Assembly (NCBI RefSeq): GCF_900089605.1
Contig: NZ_LT594324.1
Location: forward strand, 2,728,001-2,792,000
Direction of reading: 5' to 3'
Origin: Micromonospora narathiwatensis
GTDB taxonomy: Bacteria; Actinomycetota; Actinomycetes; Mycobacteriales; Micromonosporaceae
DNA length: 64,000 nt
Part shown: positions 44,250-52,375 of the stretch, in pieces
Numbering within the stretch: the stretch's first letter is position 1
How the letters are laid out: each line of letters opens with the position of its first letter
Notes under the pieces: generated by a model
What the model was told of the DNA's origin: nothing
What the model saw: the letters and a program-made list of their open reading frames with translations, nothing else
Database searches by the model: none
Made by a program: the position numbers and the translations under genes

Positions 44250-44951
44250 ATGGCCTTCGCCCCCGTACCCCGCGCCTCGGTCTCCGACCACGTCTTCGGG
44301 CAGCTCCGCGACGCCATCGTCAGCGGTCGCCACCGGCCAGAGGAGACGCTGCCCGGCGAACGCGAGCTGGCCGCCGCGTTCGCGGTCAACCGGCACGCCG
44401 TCCGGGAGGCGCTGCGCCGGCTTCAACAGCTCGGCCTGGTCCGGGTCAGCCAGGGCGGCGCGACCCGGGTGCTGGACTGGCGGGTGCACGCCGGGCTGGA
44501 CCTGGCGCTCTCGCTGGCCCGGTCGGGAGACGTACTCCCGGTCGAGACGCTGGTCCGCGACATGCTGGAGATGCGGGCCTGCGTCGGTGTCGACGCCGCC
44601 CGGCTCTGCGCCGAACGCGGCGACCCGGCGGTCACCGCCGCCCTGGTCCGGGCCGCCGAGGAGTACGGCTCGTTCGCGCCCGACCTGCCCCGGATGGCCG
44701 AGGCCAACATCGCGATCTGGCGGCTGATCGTGCGGGGCAGCGGCAACACCGCCTACCTGTTGGCGTTCAACAGCCTGGTCGCCGGCACCTTCGCCGTCGG
44801 CGACGTCCCGCCCGACTCGCGGGCCGCCGAGCTGCTCGACGTCGCCGGGCACCGCCGGCTCGCCGCCGCCGTCGCGGCCGGCCAGGGTACGGCCGCCGCC
44901 CGACACGCCCAGGCCCTGCTGACCGCCCCGGTCACCACCCCCGCCCCCTGA
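44250..44951 (+). CDS. FadR-subfamily GntR transcriptional regulator
   Basis: A 233-residue regulator with an N-terminal winged helix (SVSDHVFGQLRDAIVSGRHR, then LPGERELAAAFAVNRHAVREA with wing residues GLVRVSQGGATRVLD) and an all-helical FCD-type effector domain (about 90-225, EMRACVGVDAARLCAERG and LAAAVAAGQGTAAARHAQAL). FCD domains usually bind a metal and a small organic or fatty acid ligand. It precedes a sterol-desaturase-like and a YhhN gene by 14 bases on the same strand and probably controls them with itself through the operator upstream. Confidence 0.9.
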   Translation: MAFAPVPRASVSDHVFGQLRDAIVSGRHRPEETLPGERELAAAFAVNRHAVREALRRLQQLGLVRVSQGGATRVLDWRVHAGLDLALSLARSGDVLPVETLVRDMLEMRACVGVDAARLCAERGDPAVTAALVRAAEEYGSFAPDLPRMAEANIAIWRLIVRGSGNTAYLLAFNSLVAGTFAVGDVPPDSRAAELLDVAGHRRLAAAVAAGQGTAAARHAQALLTAPVTTPAP

Positions 44952-44965
44952 AGGGAAGCCCGAGC

Positions 44966-45793
44966 ATGATCCCGGCCGTGCTCTACGCCGTCCCGGCGTT
45001 CCTGCTGCTCATCATCGTCGAGGCGGTCTCCTACCGGTTCCTCCCCGACGACGACGAACGCGGCTACGAACTGCGCGACACCACCACCAGCCTGTCGATG
45101 GGCCTGGGCAGCCAGCTCATCGGCGTACCGTGGAAGCTGCTCACCGCCGGCCTCTACGCGGCGCTGTGGCTGGTGGCGCCGGTGCACCTCTCCCCCGCCC
45201 ACTGGTCGACCTGGGTGCTGCTCTTCTTCGCCGACGACCTGGCCTACTACTGGTTCCATCGGCTGCACCACGAGGTACGCGTGCTCTGGGCCAGCCACGT
45301 GGTGCACCACTCCAGCGTCCACTACAACCTCTCCACCGCGCTGCGGCAGAGCTGGACCCCGATGACCTCGCTGCCGTTCTGGCTGCCCCTGGCGCTGCTC
45401 GGCATCCCGCCGTGGATGATCTTCCTGCAGCAGTCGGTCAGCCTGCTGTACCAGTTCTTCCTGCACACCGAGCGGATCAACGTGCTGCCCCGTCCGATCG
45501 AGCTGGTCCTCAACACCCCGTCCCACCACCGGGTCCACCACGGCTCCAACGCCGAATATCTGGACCGCAACTACGGCGGCATCCTCATCGTCTGGGACCG
45601 GCTCTTCGGCACCTTCGCGCCGGAACGGGCCGCCGTCCGGTACGGGCTCACCAAGAACATCAACACGTACAACCCGCTGCGCGTGGCCACCCACGAGTTC
45701 GCCGCGATCTGGGCCGACGCCCGCGCCGCCCGTACCTGGCGGCACCGCCTCGGCTACGTCTTCGGCCGTCCCGGCTGGCAGCCGGGCCGGTGA
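44966..45793 (+). CDS. Fatty acid hydroxylase superfamily protein, alkylglycerol-monooxygenase-like
   Basis: A 275-residue membrane diiron enzyme. Hydrophobic helices at about 3-20, 50-75 and 80-95, then the histidine clusters HRLHH, HVVHH and HHRVHH that bind the diiron centre. The stretches YYWFHRLHHEVRVLWASHVV, LSTALRQSW and LNTPSHHRVHHG, and the NYGGILIVWDRLFGTF block after it, follow the pattern of animal alkylglycerol monooxygenase (TMEM195) more closely than sterol C4 or C5 enzymes. That enzyme cleaves ether lipids. It overlaps the YhhN gene by four bases. Substrate here is inferred from this likeness and the neighbour. Confidence 0.85.
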   Translation: MIPAVLYAVPAFLLLIIVEAVSYRFLPDDDERGYELRDTTTSLSMGLGSQLIGVPWKLLTAGLYAALWLVAPVHLSPAHWSTWVLLFFADDLAYYWFHRLHHEVRVLWASHVVHHSSVHYNLSTALRQSWTPMTSLPFWLPLALLGIPPWMIFLQQSVSLLYQFFLHTERINVLPRPIELVLNTPSHHRVHHGSNAEYLDRNYGGILIVWDRLFGTFAPERAAVRYGLTKNINTYNPLRVATHEFAAIWADARAARTWRHRLGYVFGRPGWQPGR

Positions 45794-46440
45794 GACGCCC
45801 GTGGCTGCCCCTGTTCGGGCTCGTCGCCGTGGTCGAGCTGGTCGGCGTCGGGCTGGGCTCGAACGGTACGGAGTGGCTGGCCAAACCGCTGCTGGCGCCG
45901 CTGCTGCTGGCCCTCCTGTGGTCGGCGCGGCGGCGGGTCGACGGCGTCGCGGTCGGGCTGGTGTTCGCCACCGCCGGGGACGTGGCCCTGCTCGTGCCGG
46001 GCCGGGCCGCGTTCCTGGCCGGCATGGGCTGCTTCCTGGTCACCCAGCTCGCCCTGCTCACGGCGTTCCTCCGGCACCGCCGGCCGCCGGCCGCGGCGTC
46101 GCTGGCGTACGTGGTGCTCTGGGCTGGTGCCAACGCCCTGCTCTGGGGCACGCTGGGGCCGCTTCGGCTGCCGGTCCTCGGCTACAGCCTGGCACTGTCC
46201 CTGATGGCCGCCGCCGCGACCGGGGTGTCCCGGCGGGTGGCGGCCGGCGGGGCGCTGTTCCTCGGGTCGGACCTGCTGATCGGGCTGGGTGCCGCCGGCG
46301 TCCACCTGCCCGGCCAGGGCCTGCTGGTGATGTCGACGTACGCGGTGGCCCTGCTGCTGATCACCACCGGCTGGGTCACCGCGACGAGCGTTGCCGACCG
46401 CCCGTCACCGGTCGGCCGCGATCCACTCCGGATCGCGTAG
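45790..46440 (+). CDS. YhhN (TMEM86) family protein, putative lysoplasmalogenase
   Basis: A 216-residue polytopic membrane protein with about seven to eight hydrophobic helices and the family features KPLLAPLLLALLW near residue 32, the Asp in FATAGDVALLV (near 62), GMGCFLVTQLALL and LFLGSDLLIGLG (near 155-170). TMEM86 proteins hydrolyse the vinyl-ether bond of lysoplasmalogens, and the two acidic residues in these helices are part of that active site. GTG at 45790 overlaps the upstream stop (GTGA). It ends the FadR-type operon. Confidence 0.85.
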   Translation: MRRPWLPLFGLVAVVELVGVGLGSNGTEWLAKPLLAPLLLALLWSARRRVDGVAVGLVFATAGDVALLVPGRAAFLAGMGCFLVTQLALLTAFLRHRRPPAAASLAYVVLWAGANALLWGTLGPLRLPVLGYSLALSLMAAAATGVSRRVAAGGALFLGSDLLIGLGAAGVHLPGQGLLVMSTYAVALLLITTGWVTATSVADRPSPVGRDPLRIA

Positions 46441-46551
46441 CCGGCGGTGACCGTTTCCGTCCGGTCGAAAGTCGCTTGCGGCGCTCGGTGGGCTCCGCGA
46501 GGGTGGTGCCATGACGTTCTGACGGCAGCACCCTCCAACGCTCTGCTGCCC

Positions 46552-46573
46552 CGCGGCACCGATCGGTGCCGCG
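46552..46573. promoter_or_regulatory. Perfect 22-base palindrome upstream of rtcB
   Basis: The left half CGCGGCACCGA (46552-46562) is followed at once by its exact complement, so the 22 bases form a perfect palindrome centred on GATC. It lies 41 bases upstream of the rtcB-like start codon. It may be an operator for the repair operon or an RNA hairpin in its leader. The rest of the 173-base gap after the YhhN gene shows no gene. Confidence 0.6.
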
Positions 46574-46613
46574 ATGCCGTCCGCCCACACCCTTCTGCGA
46601 GAAGCGAGCGTCT

Positions 46614-47789
46614 TTGTCTCCGCACCACTCCCTGCCGCAGTCCACCCCGGCCACCCTCACCGTGTTCGCCTCCCCCAGCAGTTGGATCGAGTCCGACGCC
46701 CTCGCGCAGTGCCACCAGGTGGCCGCCCTCGACGGCATGATCCACGTCGCCGCCATGCCGGACCTGCACCCGGGCAAGGGCGCTCCGATCGGAGCGGCCA
46801 TGGCCTCGACCGTGTTGTACCCGTTCCTGGTCGGCTCCGACATCGGGTGCGGGATCGCCGTGTTCCCCATCCGGCTCAAGCGCGCCGTACCGGAACGGCT
46901 CGCCGCCCGGTTTCCCGACCTCGACCGGCCGCTGGACCCCGAGCGGGACGCCGACGACCCGGCCTGGGCCGTCCTCGACGGCGATGTTCCCGCCGGTCAC
47001 GTCGAGGGGCTCGGGACGGTCGGGCGGGGCAACCACTTCGTCGAGCTGGCCCGGATCGAGACCGTCTTCGAGCCCGGGCACGCGAACCGTCTCGGACTCG
47101 ACCCGGGCGACCTCGTGCTCGTCGTCCACAGTGGTTCCCGAGGGCTCGGCGAGCGGATCCTGCGGGCGCACACCGAGGTTCACGGTGCGGGTCCCGCCCC
47201 CGATGCCGCCGCGTACCTGGCGATGCATGACGACGCTGTACGCTGGGGCTCGCTCAACCGGCGGCTGCTTGCCGCCCGGGCCGCGTACGCGCTGGGGGCC
47301 GAGCCCACCGCGCCGGTCGTCGACCAGTGCCACAACCTGGTCGAGGTCCACGACGGGGTCTACCTGCACCGCAAGGGCGCCGCGCCGGGTGACGGCCGCG
47401 ACGTGCTCATCGCCGGTACGCGAGGCACCCGTTCCTACCTCGTGGCCGCCCACGCCGGCCCGGACGCCAACCACTCCGTCGCGCACGGCGCGGGCCGCAA
47501 GATGTCCCGAGCCGACGCGCTGCGCCGCGGTCGGGCCAAGCACACCGTCGAGGAACTGCGCCGCACCCCGGTGGGGTCGCTGGTGGTGTGCGGCGACCGT
47601 CAACTCCTCTTCGAGGAGGCGCCCACGGCCTACAAGCGCATCGAGCAGGTGATCAGCGACCTCGTCGAACACGACCTGGCCACCCCCGTGGCCACCACGG
47701 TGCCCCTGGTCACCTACAAGACGCCCGACATCGGGTCGGCGTCCCGGTCCGACCGCCGGGACGGCCGCCACCGGCGCGGCCTGCCGTGA
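46614..47789 (+). CDS. RtcB-family RNA ligase paired with PrfH
   Basis: A 391-residue RtcB-like ligase of the release-factor-H-coupled group (often called RtcB2). Motifs seen: VGSDIGCGIAVF (metal-binding Asp and Cys near 76-80), GRGNHFVELARI (His metal ligands near 138), VVHSGSRGLGERI (near 172), DQCHNLVEVHDGVYLHRKGA and the guanylation motif SVAHGAGRKMSRADAL (His near 291). It joins 3'-phosphate and 5'-hydroxyl RNA ends. The start is TTG at 46614, the first codon that gives the family's N-terminus. It is shorter than canonical RtcB and overlaps prfH by four bases. Confidence 0.88.
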   Translation: MSPHHSLPQSTPATLTVFASPSSWIESDALAQCHQVAALDGMIHVAAMPDLHPGKGAPIGAAMASTVLYPFLVGSDIGCGIAVFPIRLKRAVPERLAARFPDLDRPLDPERDADDPAWAVLDGDVPAGHVEGLGTVGRGNHFVELARIETVFEPGHANRLGLDPGDLVLVVHSGSRGLGERILRAHTEVHGAGPAPDAAAYLAMHDDAVRWGSLNRRLLAARAAYALGAEPTAPVVDQCHNLVEVHDGVYLHRKGAAPGDGRDVLIAGTRGTRSYLVAAHAGPDANHSVAHGAGRKMSRADALRRGRAKHTVEELRRTPVGSLVVCGDRQLLFEEAPTAYKRIEQVISDLVEHDLATPVATTVPLVTYKTPDIGSASRSDRRDGRHRRGLP

Positions 47790-48442
47790 GCGTCCACCTG
47801 CTCATGTCGGCCGGGCGCGGCCCACAGGAGTGCGCCTGGGCGCTGGCCCGGCTGCTGTGCCGGCTGGAGATCGACGCCACCCGGCACGGCCTGACGACCG
47901 AACGGGTCCAGACCGTGCCGGGCGACCGGCCCGACACCTACCGGTCGGTCCTGGTGCGGATCGCCGGCACCGACGCGGAGGCGTTCGCCGTCTCCTGGTC
48001 CGGAACGCTGTGCTGGCAGGCCGCCAGCCCCTACCGGGCGAGCACCGGCCGGAAGAACTGGTACGTCATCGCCCGGCCGTGCCAGGTCGACGCCCCGGTC
48101 ACGACGTTCTCGGAGGCGGACGTCGACGTCGTCGCCTGCCGTACCGGTGGTCCCGGCGGTCAGCACCGGAACAAGGCCAGCACGGCGGTACGGGCGACCC
48201 ACCGGCCCTCGGGCCTCGTCGTCGTGGTCGACACCGAGCGGCAGCTCAGTCTCAACCGCCGGATCGCCCTGCGGCTGCTGCGCCAGCGCATCGAACGCGG
48301 CGACGAGGCGGCCCGGCGCGCCGTCACCGTCGACCGGTGGCGCGTCCACGACGAGCTGGTACGCGGCAACCCCACCCGCGTCGAACGCCCGCAACCGCCG
48401 GAACAGGCTGAGGGGCACGGAGGTCGGCGGACGTCTCGGTGA
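47786..48442 (+). CDS. prfH: Peptide chain release factor homologue PrfH
   Basis: A 218-residue protein with the peptidyl-tRNA hydrolysis domain of class I release factors: TGGPGGQHRNKASTAVRATH (GGQ near 124-126). The N-terminal 100 residues (SVHLLMSAGRGPQECAWALA, RIAGTDAEAFAVSWSGTLCW) replace the codon-recognition domains, so it should act without a normal stop codon. In E. coli the RtcB2-PrfH pair releases and repairs ribosomes with cleaved 16S rRNA in the decoding centre, such as those hit by colicin E3. GTG at 47786 overlaps the rtcB stop. Confidence 0.9.
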   Translation: MSVHLLMSAGRGPQECAWALARLLCRLEIDATRHGLTTERVQTVPGDRPDTYRSVLVRIAGTDAEAFAVSWSGTLCWQAASPYRASTGRKNWYVIARPCQVDAPVTTFSEADVDVVACRTGGPGGQHRNKASTAVRATHRPSGLVVVVDTERQLSLNRRIALRLLRQRIERGDEAARRAVTVDRWRVHDELVRGNPTRVERPQPPEQAEGHGGRRTSR

Positions 48443-48465
48443 CGTCCCAGGGGGCGGGCGCCGGG

Positions 48466-49431
48466 TCAGATGGCGATGACGGCCTTCCCGCTGGCGTGGC
48501 CGCCGTGGAGGGCGCGGATGGCGTCGGGGACGTCGGCCAGCGGCCAGACCCGGTCGACGACCGGAGTGAGTTCGCCGGCCTCGACGAGCCCGGCCAGCGC
48601 CGCCAGGTTCGCCGTGCTCTCCTTCGACACCAGCGGCACCAGCCGCTGCTTGACAAAAGGTGACAGGGCCAGCGCCCGGAGCTGCCGGTCGAAGCCCCAC
48701 ATCCACCTTCCGCCGCGTGCCTCGCCGCCGACGAGGAGGAGGACGCCCGTCGCGGCCAGCACCCGGCGCAGTCGGGACAACGGCCGGTTGCCGGCGGTGT
48801 CGATGACGGCGTCGTATCGGTGGTCGGGAAGGTCGGCACGGGTGTAGTCGACCACCTCGTGGGCGCCGAGTCCGCGTACCAGGTCGAGTTTGGTGGGCCC
48901 GCAGAGGCCGGTGACGTGCGCGCCGGCGGCCCTGGCGAGTTGCACGGCGTACGAGCCGACGCCGCCGCCGGCGCCGATGACCAGGACGCGGTCCCCGGGG
49001 CGTATCCAGGCGGCGTCGCGGACGGCGGTGAGCGCGGTCTGCCCGGAGACCGGGACGGCGGCGGCCTGTTCGAAGCTGAGGGTGGCGGGTTTCGGGGCGA
49101 GCCGGCCGGCGGACGCGACGGCGTACTCGGCGAAGGAGCCGGCACCGGTGCCGAACACCTCGTCGCCGGGGGTGAATCCGGTGACGCCGGCCCCGACGGC
49201 GGTGACCACGCCGGCCAGGTCCATGCCGCGGACGCGGACACGGGGTCGCCGCAGGCCGTAGCCGAGGCGGACCAGGTAGGGCAGGCCGGTCATCAGGTGC
49301 CAGACGCCGGGGTCGACGCCGGCCGCGCGGACCTGGACCAGCACCTGGCCGTCGCCGGGCGTCGGTATCTCGATGTCGGCGAGACGGAGCACGTCGGCCG
49401 GGCCGTACCGGTCCTGCACGATCGCTTTCAC
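48466..49431 (-). CDS. Zinc-independent MDR-family oxidoreductase (quinone reductase-like)
   Basis: A 321-residue NADPH-dependent medium-chain reductase. The N-terminal GroES-like part has MKAIVQDRYGPADVLRLADI and GMDLAGVVTAVGAGVTGFTPGD; the Rossmann part has VLVIGAGGGVGSYAVQLARA near 145-165. The zinc-binding Cys/His residues of alcohol dehydrogenases are missing, as in quinone oxidoreductases. The start codon is GTG at 49431 and overlaps the XRE gene stop, making it the last gene of a three-gene leftward operon (membrane protein, XRE regulator, reductase). Confidence 0.88.
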   Translation of the reverse strand: MKAIVQDRYGPADVLRLADIEIPTPGDGQVLVQVRAAGVDPGVWHLMTGLPYLVRLGYGLRRPRVRVRGMDLAGVVTAVGAGVTGFTPGDEVFGTGAGSFAEYAVASAGRLAPKPATLSFEQAAAVPVSGQTALTAVRDAAWIRPGDRVLVIGAGGGVGSYAVQLARAAGAHVTGLCGPTKLDLVRGLGAHEVVDYTRADLPDHRYDAVIDTAGNRPLSRLRRVLAATGVLLLVGGEARGGRWMWGFDRQLRALALSPFVKQRLVPLVSKESTANLAALAGLVEAGELTPVVDRVWPLADVPDAIRALHGGHASGKAVIAI

Positions 49432-49649
49432 GACTCCTCCTGCGGGTAGTCGAACACGTCGGTGAGGGGCACGCCGAAGACGGCGGCGATCTGGAAGGCC
49501 ATCTCCAGCGACGGCGAGTAGCGGCCCTGCTCGATGGCGATGACGGTCTGCCGGGTGACGCCGACCCGCCGGGCCAGCTCGGCCTGGGTCATCTCGTCGT
49601 GCGCGAACCGCAGCGCCCGGATGGAGTTGGTGATCCGGGTCGGCTTCAC
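49428..49649 (-). CDS. Small XRE-family regulator
   Basis: A 73-residue protein that is essentially one helix-turn-helix domain: IRALRFAHDEMTQAELARRV, GVTRQTVIAIEQGRYSPSLE and MAFQIAAVFGVPLTDVFDY. It belongs to the compact YgzD/YozG-like XRE group commonly paired with a small membrane protein. GTG at 49649 overlaps the upstream stop (GTGA). It is the natural candidate to bind the 21-bp inverted repeat at 50088-50154 in front of its operon. Confidence 0.9.
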   Translation of the reverse strand: MKPTRITNSIRALRFAHDEMTQAELARRVGVTRQTVIAIEQGRYSPSLEMAFQIAAVFGVPLTDVFDYPQEES

Positions 49650-50074
49650 CACGACTGGAAACCCAGCCGGTAGGCGACGATCTTCGCGGTCGAGCCGACC
49701 ACCGCGGAGAGCACGAAGCACAGGTAGATGACGTTGGCGATCCAGAACTGGTCCCAGTCGGCCAGCGCCATGGCCAGCGCCGCGACGCCGCCGACGATCA
49801 CGAAGGACTGGCCGATGTGGTCGCCGAGCCGGTGGATCTCCCGGTCCCGCTGGTCCTTCTCGTTGGCGCCCTCGGGCGAGACGATCGAGACGCCGATGTG
49901 CAGCGCGATCGACGCCACGATCGACCCGGCCACCGTGGCCAGCAGCGGGCCCGCGTAGGAGACCTCCGCGAGCGGGTCACCGTCCGCGCGCCCGAGCACG
50001 ATCACCACGTACGCGGCATAGCCGGCGATCGCCACCAGCCCCATGATCCAGGCGCGCTTCTCCTCGAACGCCAT
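49646..50074 (-). CDS. Four-helix membrane protein paired with the XRE regulator
   Basis: A 142-residue protein with four hydrophobic segments (about 10-30, 41-63, 85-104 and 112-133) and a polar loop rich in Glu, Lys, Asp and Arg between the second and third (SPEGANEKDQRDREIHRLGD). Small four-helix proteins of this type regularly precede YgzD-like regulators in actinomycetes; their function is not known. ATG at 50074 has a GGGGAGG site six bases upstream. First gene of the leftward operon. Confidence 0.8.
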   Translation of the reverse strand: MAFEEKRAWIMGLVAIAGYAAYVVIVLGRADGDPLAEVSYAGPLLATVAGSIVASIALHIGVSIVSPEGANEKDQRDREIHRLGDHIGQSFVIVGGVAALAMALADWDQFWIANVIYLCFVLSAVVGSTAKIVAYRLGFQSW

Positions 50075-50087
50075 CGAGCCCTCCCCG

Positions 50088-50154
50088 AGGTAAAGAATTC
50101 TTGACACCATTCAGTGTCAAACACGGCCGACACGGTGTCAAGAATTCTTTACCT
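50088..50154. promoter_or_regulatory. Perfect 21-bp inverted repeat in a divergent promoter
   Basis: Bases 50088-50108 (AGGTAAAGAATTCTTGACAC plus one C) are repeated in exact inverse at 50134-50154, separated by 25 bases. TTGACAC occurs at 50101-50107 and, on the other strand, at 50114-50120 and 50135-50141. The element fills the 87-base gap between the membrane/XRE/reductase operon (-) and the sugar-efflux gene (+) and carries -35-like TTGACA hexamers facing both ways, so one regulator could control both directions. Confidence 0.85.
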
Positions 50155-50161
50155 ATCCAGG

Positions 50162-51454
50162 ATGACCTCCGACGTCAGGGCGGCCGACCCGGAAGCCCTA
50201 GAGTGGCAACCCGTGGTGGTGGATGGCGCACGCTCGGGACGGTCCAGCAACGTCCGCACCCTGCTCTCCCTCGGCGTCGTGTTCTTCGCCGTCGGCATCG
50301 CGAACGCCGTGGTGATGCCCTTCCTGTCGCTCTTCCTGAGCACGGCGGTGCACGCCGATCCGGTCCGGATCACGCTGTTCCTCCTGGTCGCGCCGCTGTC
50401 GGGCGTGGTCGTGGCCACCCTGATCGGATGGCTGTCGGATCGCTGGCCGATCCGCCGGGCACTGCTTGTCGGGGCCTCGCTGGCCGGGCTGATCAACGCG
50501 GCGCTGACCGCGTTCATCCGGGACTACTGGATCCTGGTGACGCTGGCCGTGACCTTGGCGCCGCTGGCCATGGCGCTGTTTCCGCAGGCCTTCGCCTACG
50601 CTCGTCAGGTCCTCGCCGGCACCGGTCGGGCCGCGATGGGCATCAGCACCCTGCGTACGGTCTTCTCGCTCTCGTGGGTTGTTGGCCCGCCCCTGGCCGC
50701 ACTGCTGCTGAGCACCGGCGGATTCCGTTTTCTCTACGGGACGGCGGCGATCATGTTCGCGCTCGCCGCGCTCGTGTCGATCGTCGGCCTGAGGCAGGTC
50801 GCCACCCCGACGGCCGCCACCGACGGGCACCCGACCGACGCCCCCGCGGCATCGCGGTCCACCCTGCTGCTGACCGCGGCGGCGTTCATCATGCTGAGCT
50901 GCCCGCTGACCCTGGGCGTGCAGGCGCTCCCGTTGTTCATCAGTGCCGACCTCGGCGGCGACGCGGCCCAGGCCGGCCTCATCCTCGGTCTCTGCGCCGC
51001 CCTGGAGATCCCGATGATGCTGGCCCTGGGCGTCCTGGGCACCCGAATCCGCGTACGCGTGCTGCTGCTCGCCGGAGCCGCCTGCGGTGTCGTGTACTAC
51101 GCGGTCGCCAGCGTCGCCACGTCCTTCGCGACGCTGGCCGTCGGGCAGCTCGCCAACGCCGCCTTCATCGCGGCGGTGTCCGGCATCGCCATCTCGTACG
51201 TGCAGGACCTGCTGCCGCAACACCCCGGACAGGCCACGACCCTGTTCACCAACTGTCACCCGATCGGCGCGATGCTGGCCGGCCCGCTGTTCGGCCTGGC
51301 CCAGCACTACGGCTTCCGCCTCGCCTACGGCGTGTCGGCCGCGCTGTGCGCTGCCGGCCTGCTGCTCCTGCTCGTCGTCCGGCCGTCGGCCACCCCACGG
51401 GTCGCCACGGCGTACGCCGGCGGGTCCGCCCACTCGCCCGCCCGAACGGGTTGA
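50162..51454 (+). CDS. MFS sugar-efflux-type transporter
   Basis: A 430-residue, twelve-helix major facilitator. The sugar efflux transporter (SET) pattern is seen in IANAVVMPFLSLFLSTAV, the loop GWLSDRWPIRRALLVG between helices 2 and 3, ALFPQAFAYARQVLAG and GISTLRTVFSLSWVVGPPLA, all typical of SetA/SetB-like exporters of sugars or glycosides. ATG at 50162 lies eight bases after the inverted repeat with only AGG in front; an in-frame start at 50114 lies inside the repeat and is unlikely. Substrate is not known. Confidence 0.85.
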   Translation: MTSDVRAADPEALEWQPVVVDGARSGRSSNVRTLLSLGVVFFAVGIANAVVMPFLSLFLSTAVHADPVRITLFLLVAPLSGVVVATLIGWLSDRWPIRRALLVGASLAGLINAALTAFIRDYWILVTLAVTLAPLAMALFPQAFAYARQVLAGTGRAAMGISTLRTVFSLSWVVGPPLAALLLSTGGFRFLYGTAAIMFALAALVSIVGLRQVATPTAATDGHPTDAPAASRSTLLLTAAAFIMLSCPLTLGVQALPLFISADLGGDAAQAGLILGLCAALEIPMMLALGVLGTRIRVRVLLLAGAACGVVYYAVASVATSFATLAVGQLANAAFIAAVSGIAISYVQDLLPQHPGQATTLFTNCHPIGAMLAGPLFGLAQHYGFRLAYGVSAALCAAGLLLLLVVRPSATPRVATAYAGGSAHSPARTG

Positions 51455-51580
51455 CCGCCGGCAGGCGTCGACGGGCTGCCACTTGCGGGCCCGCTACCAC
51501 GTCCGATACAAATTGGACAGCGTGTTCAGCGCGTCGGAACAACGGCCAGAGTGGTCCGCCTACCTCGTGGAGGCACGTCC

Positions 51581-52375
51581 ATGGCATTGACGCCGGCGGC
51601 TGGCTCTGGTTGCAACGCCTCGTCCACCCCGCCACCCCCAGATCAATCCCCGAGGCCGGTCAATTCCGAGGTCGAATGGGACAGCTTCGATCCCCATGCC
51701 TACGTCCGGCACAACTACTCGGCGCTGCGGGCCGACGACCGCGAAATCCTCTGCCGCGTCCGAGACTTCTTCGCCGAGGCGAAACTGTCGGACGCGCGCT
51801 GCGTCGACGTGGGGTCGGGGGCGAATCTCTACCCGGTGCTGCCCCTGCTGCCATTCGCCAGCACGGTGGACCTGTGTGAGTGGTCCGCCGCCAATGTGAG
51901 CTGGCTACGTACCCAGGTCGACGGCTACGACGAACTCTGGGACCCGTACTGGCGGGTGTGCGCGGAGCACCCGGCGTATTCGGCGCTGACCGATCCGCGG
52001 GGCCGTCTGGCGCAGGTGGGTCGGGTGCGCAGGGCCAGCGTCTTCGACCTGCCGAGGCACGCCTGGGACGCGGGCACGATGTTCTTCGTCGCCTGCTCGA
52101 TCTCGGCCGACCGGGCGGAGTCCGAGCACGCGATCGCCCGGTTCCTCGGCGCGTTACGGCCCGGCTCGCCCTTCGCCGCGGCGTTCATGCTCGGCTCCCG
52201 CGGCTACAGCGTCGGCCAACGCTGGTTCCCGGCCGTGCGGTTGCAACGCGCCGAGGTGGAGGCGAGCCTCGCCGCCGGCGCGTACGACCTGAACTTCCAC
52301 GAGGTACGGCCCAGGCCGCCGCTGCGCGACGGATACCTGAGCATGCTGCTGACCACCGGCCGGACGCGAGGCTGA
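51581..52375 (+). CDS. SAM-dependent methyltransferase, SCO2525-like
   Basis: A 264-residue methyltransferase resembling the NNMT/PNMT/TEMT fold and the SCO2525 family of Streptomyces. After a Pro/Ser-rich start, VEWDSFDPHAYVRHNYSAL and ARCVDVGSGANLYPVLPLLP (motif I, near 75) are clear, followed by STVDLCEWSAANVSWL and AGTMFFVACSIS. ATG at 51581 follows GGAGG eight bases upstream. It lies about 210 bases upstream of four genes that match the rest of the SCO2521-2525 block in order. Substrate unknown. The 126-base gap before it holds no gene. Confidence 0.8.
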   Translation: MALTPAAGSGCNASSTPPPPDQSPRPVNSEVEWDSFDPHAYVRHNYSALRADDREILCRVRDFFAEAKLSDARCVDVGSGANLYPVLPLLPFASTVDLCEWSAANVSWLRTQVDGYDELWDPYWRVCAEHPAYSALTDPRGRLAQVGRVRRASVFDLPRHAWDAGTMFFVACSISADRAESEHAIARFLGALRPGSPFAAAFMLGSRGYSVGQRWFPAVRLQRAEVEASLAAGAYDLNFHEVRPRPPLRDGYLSMLLTTGRTRG

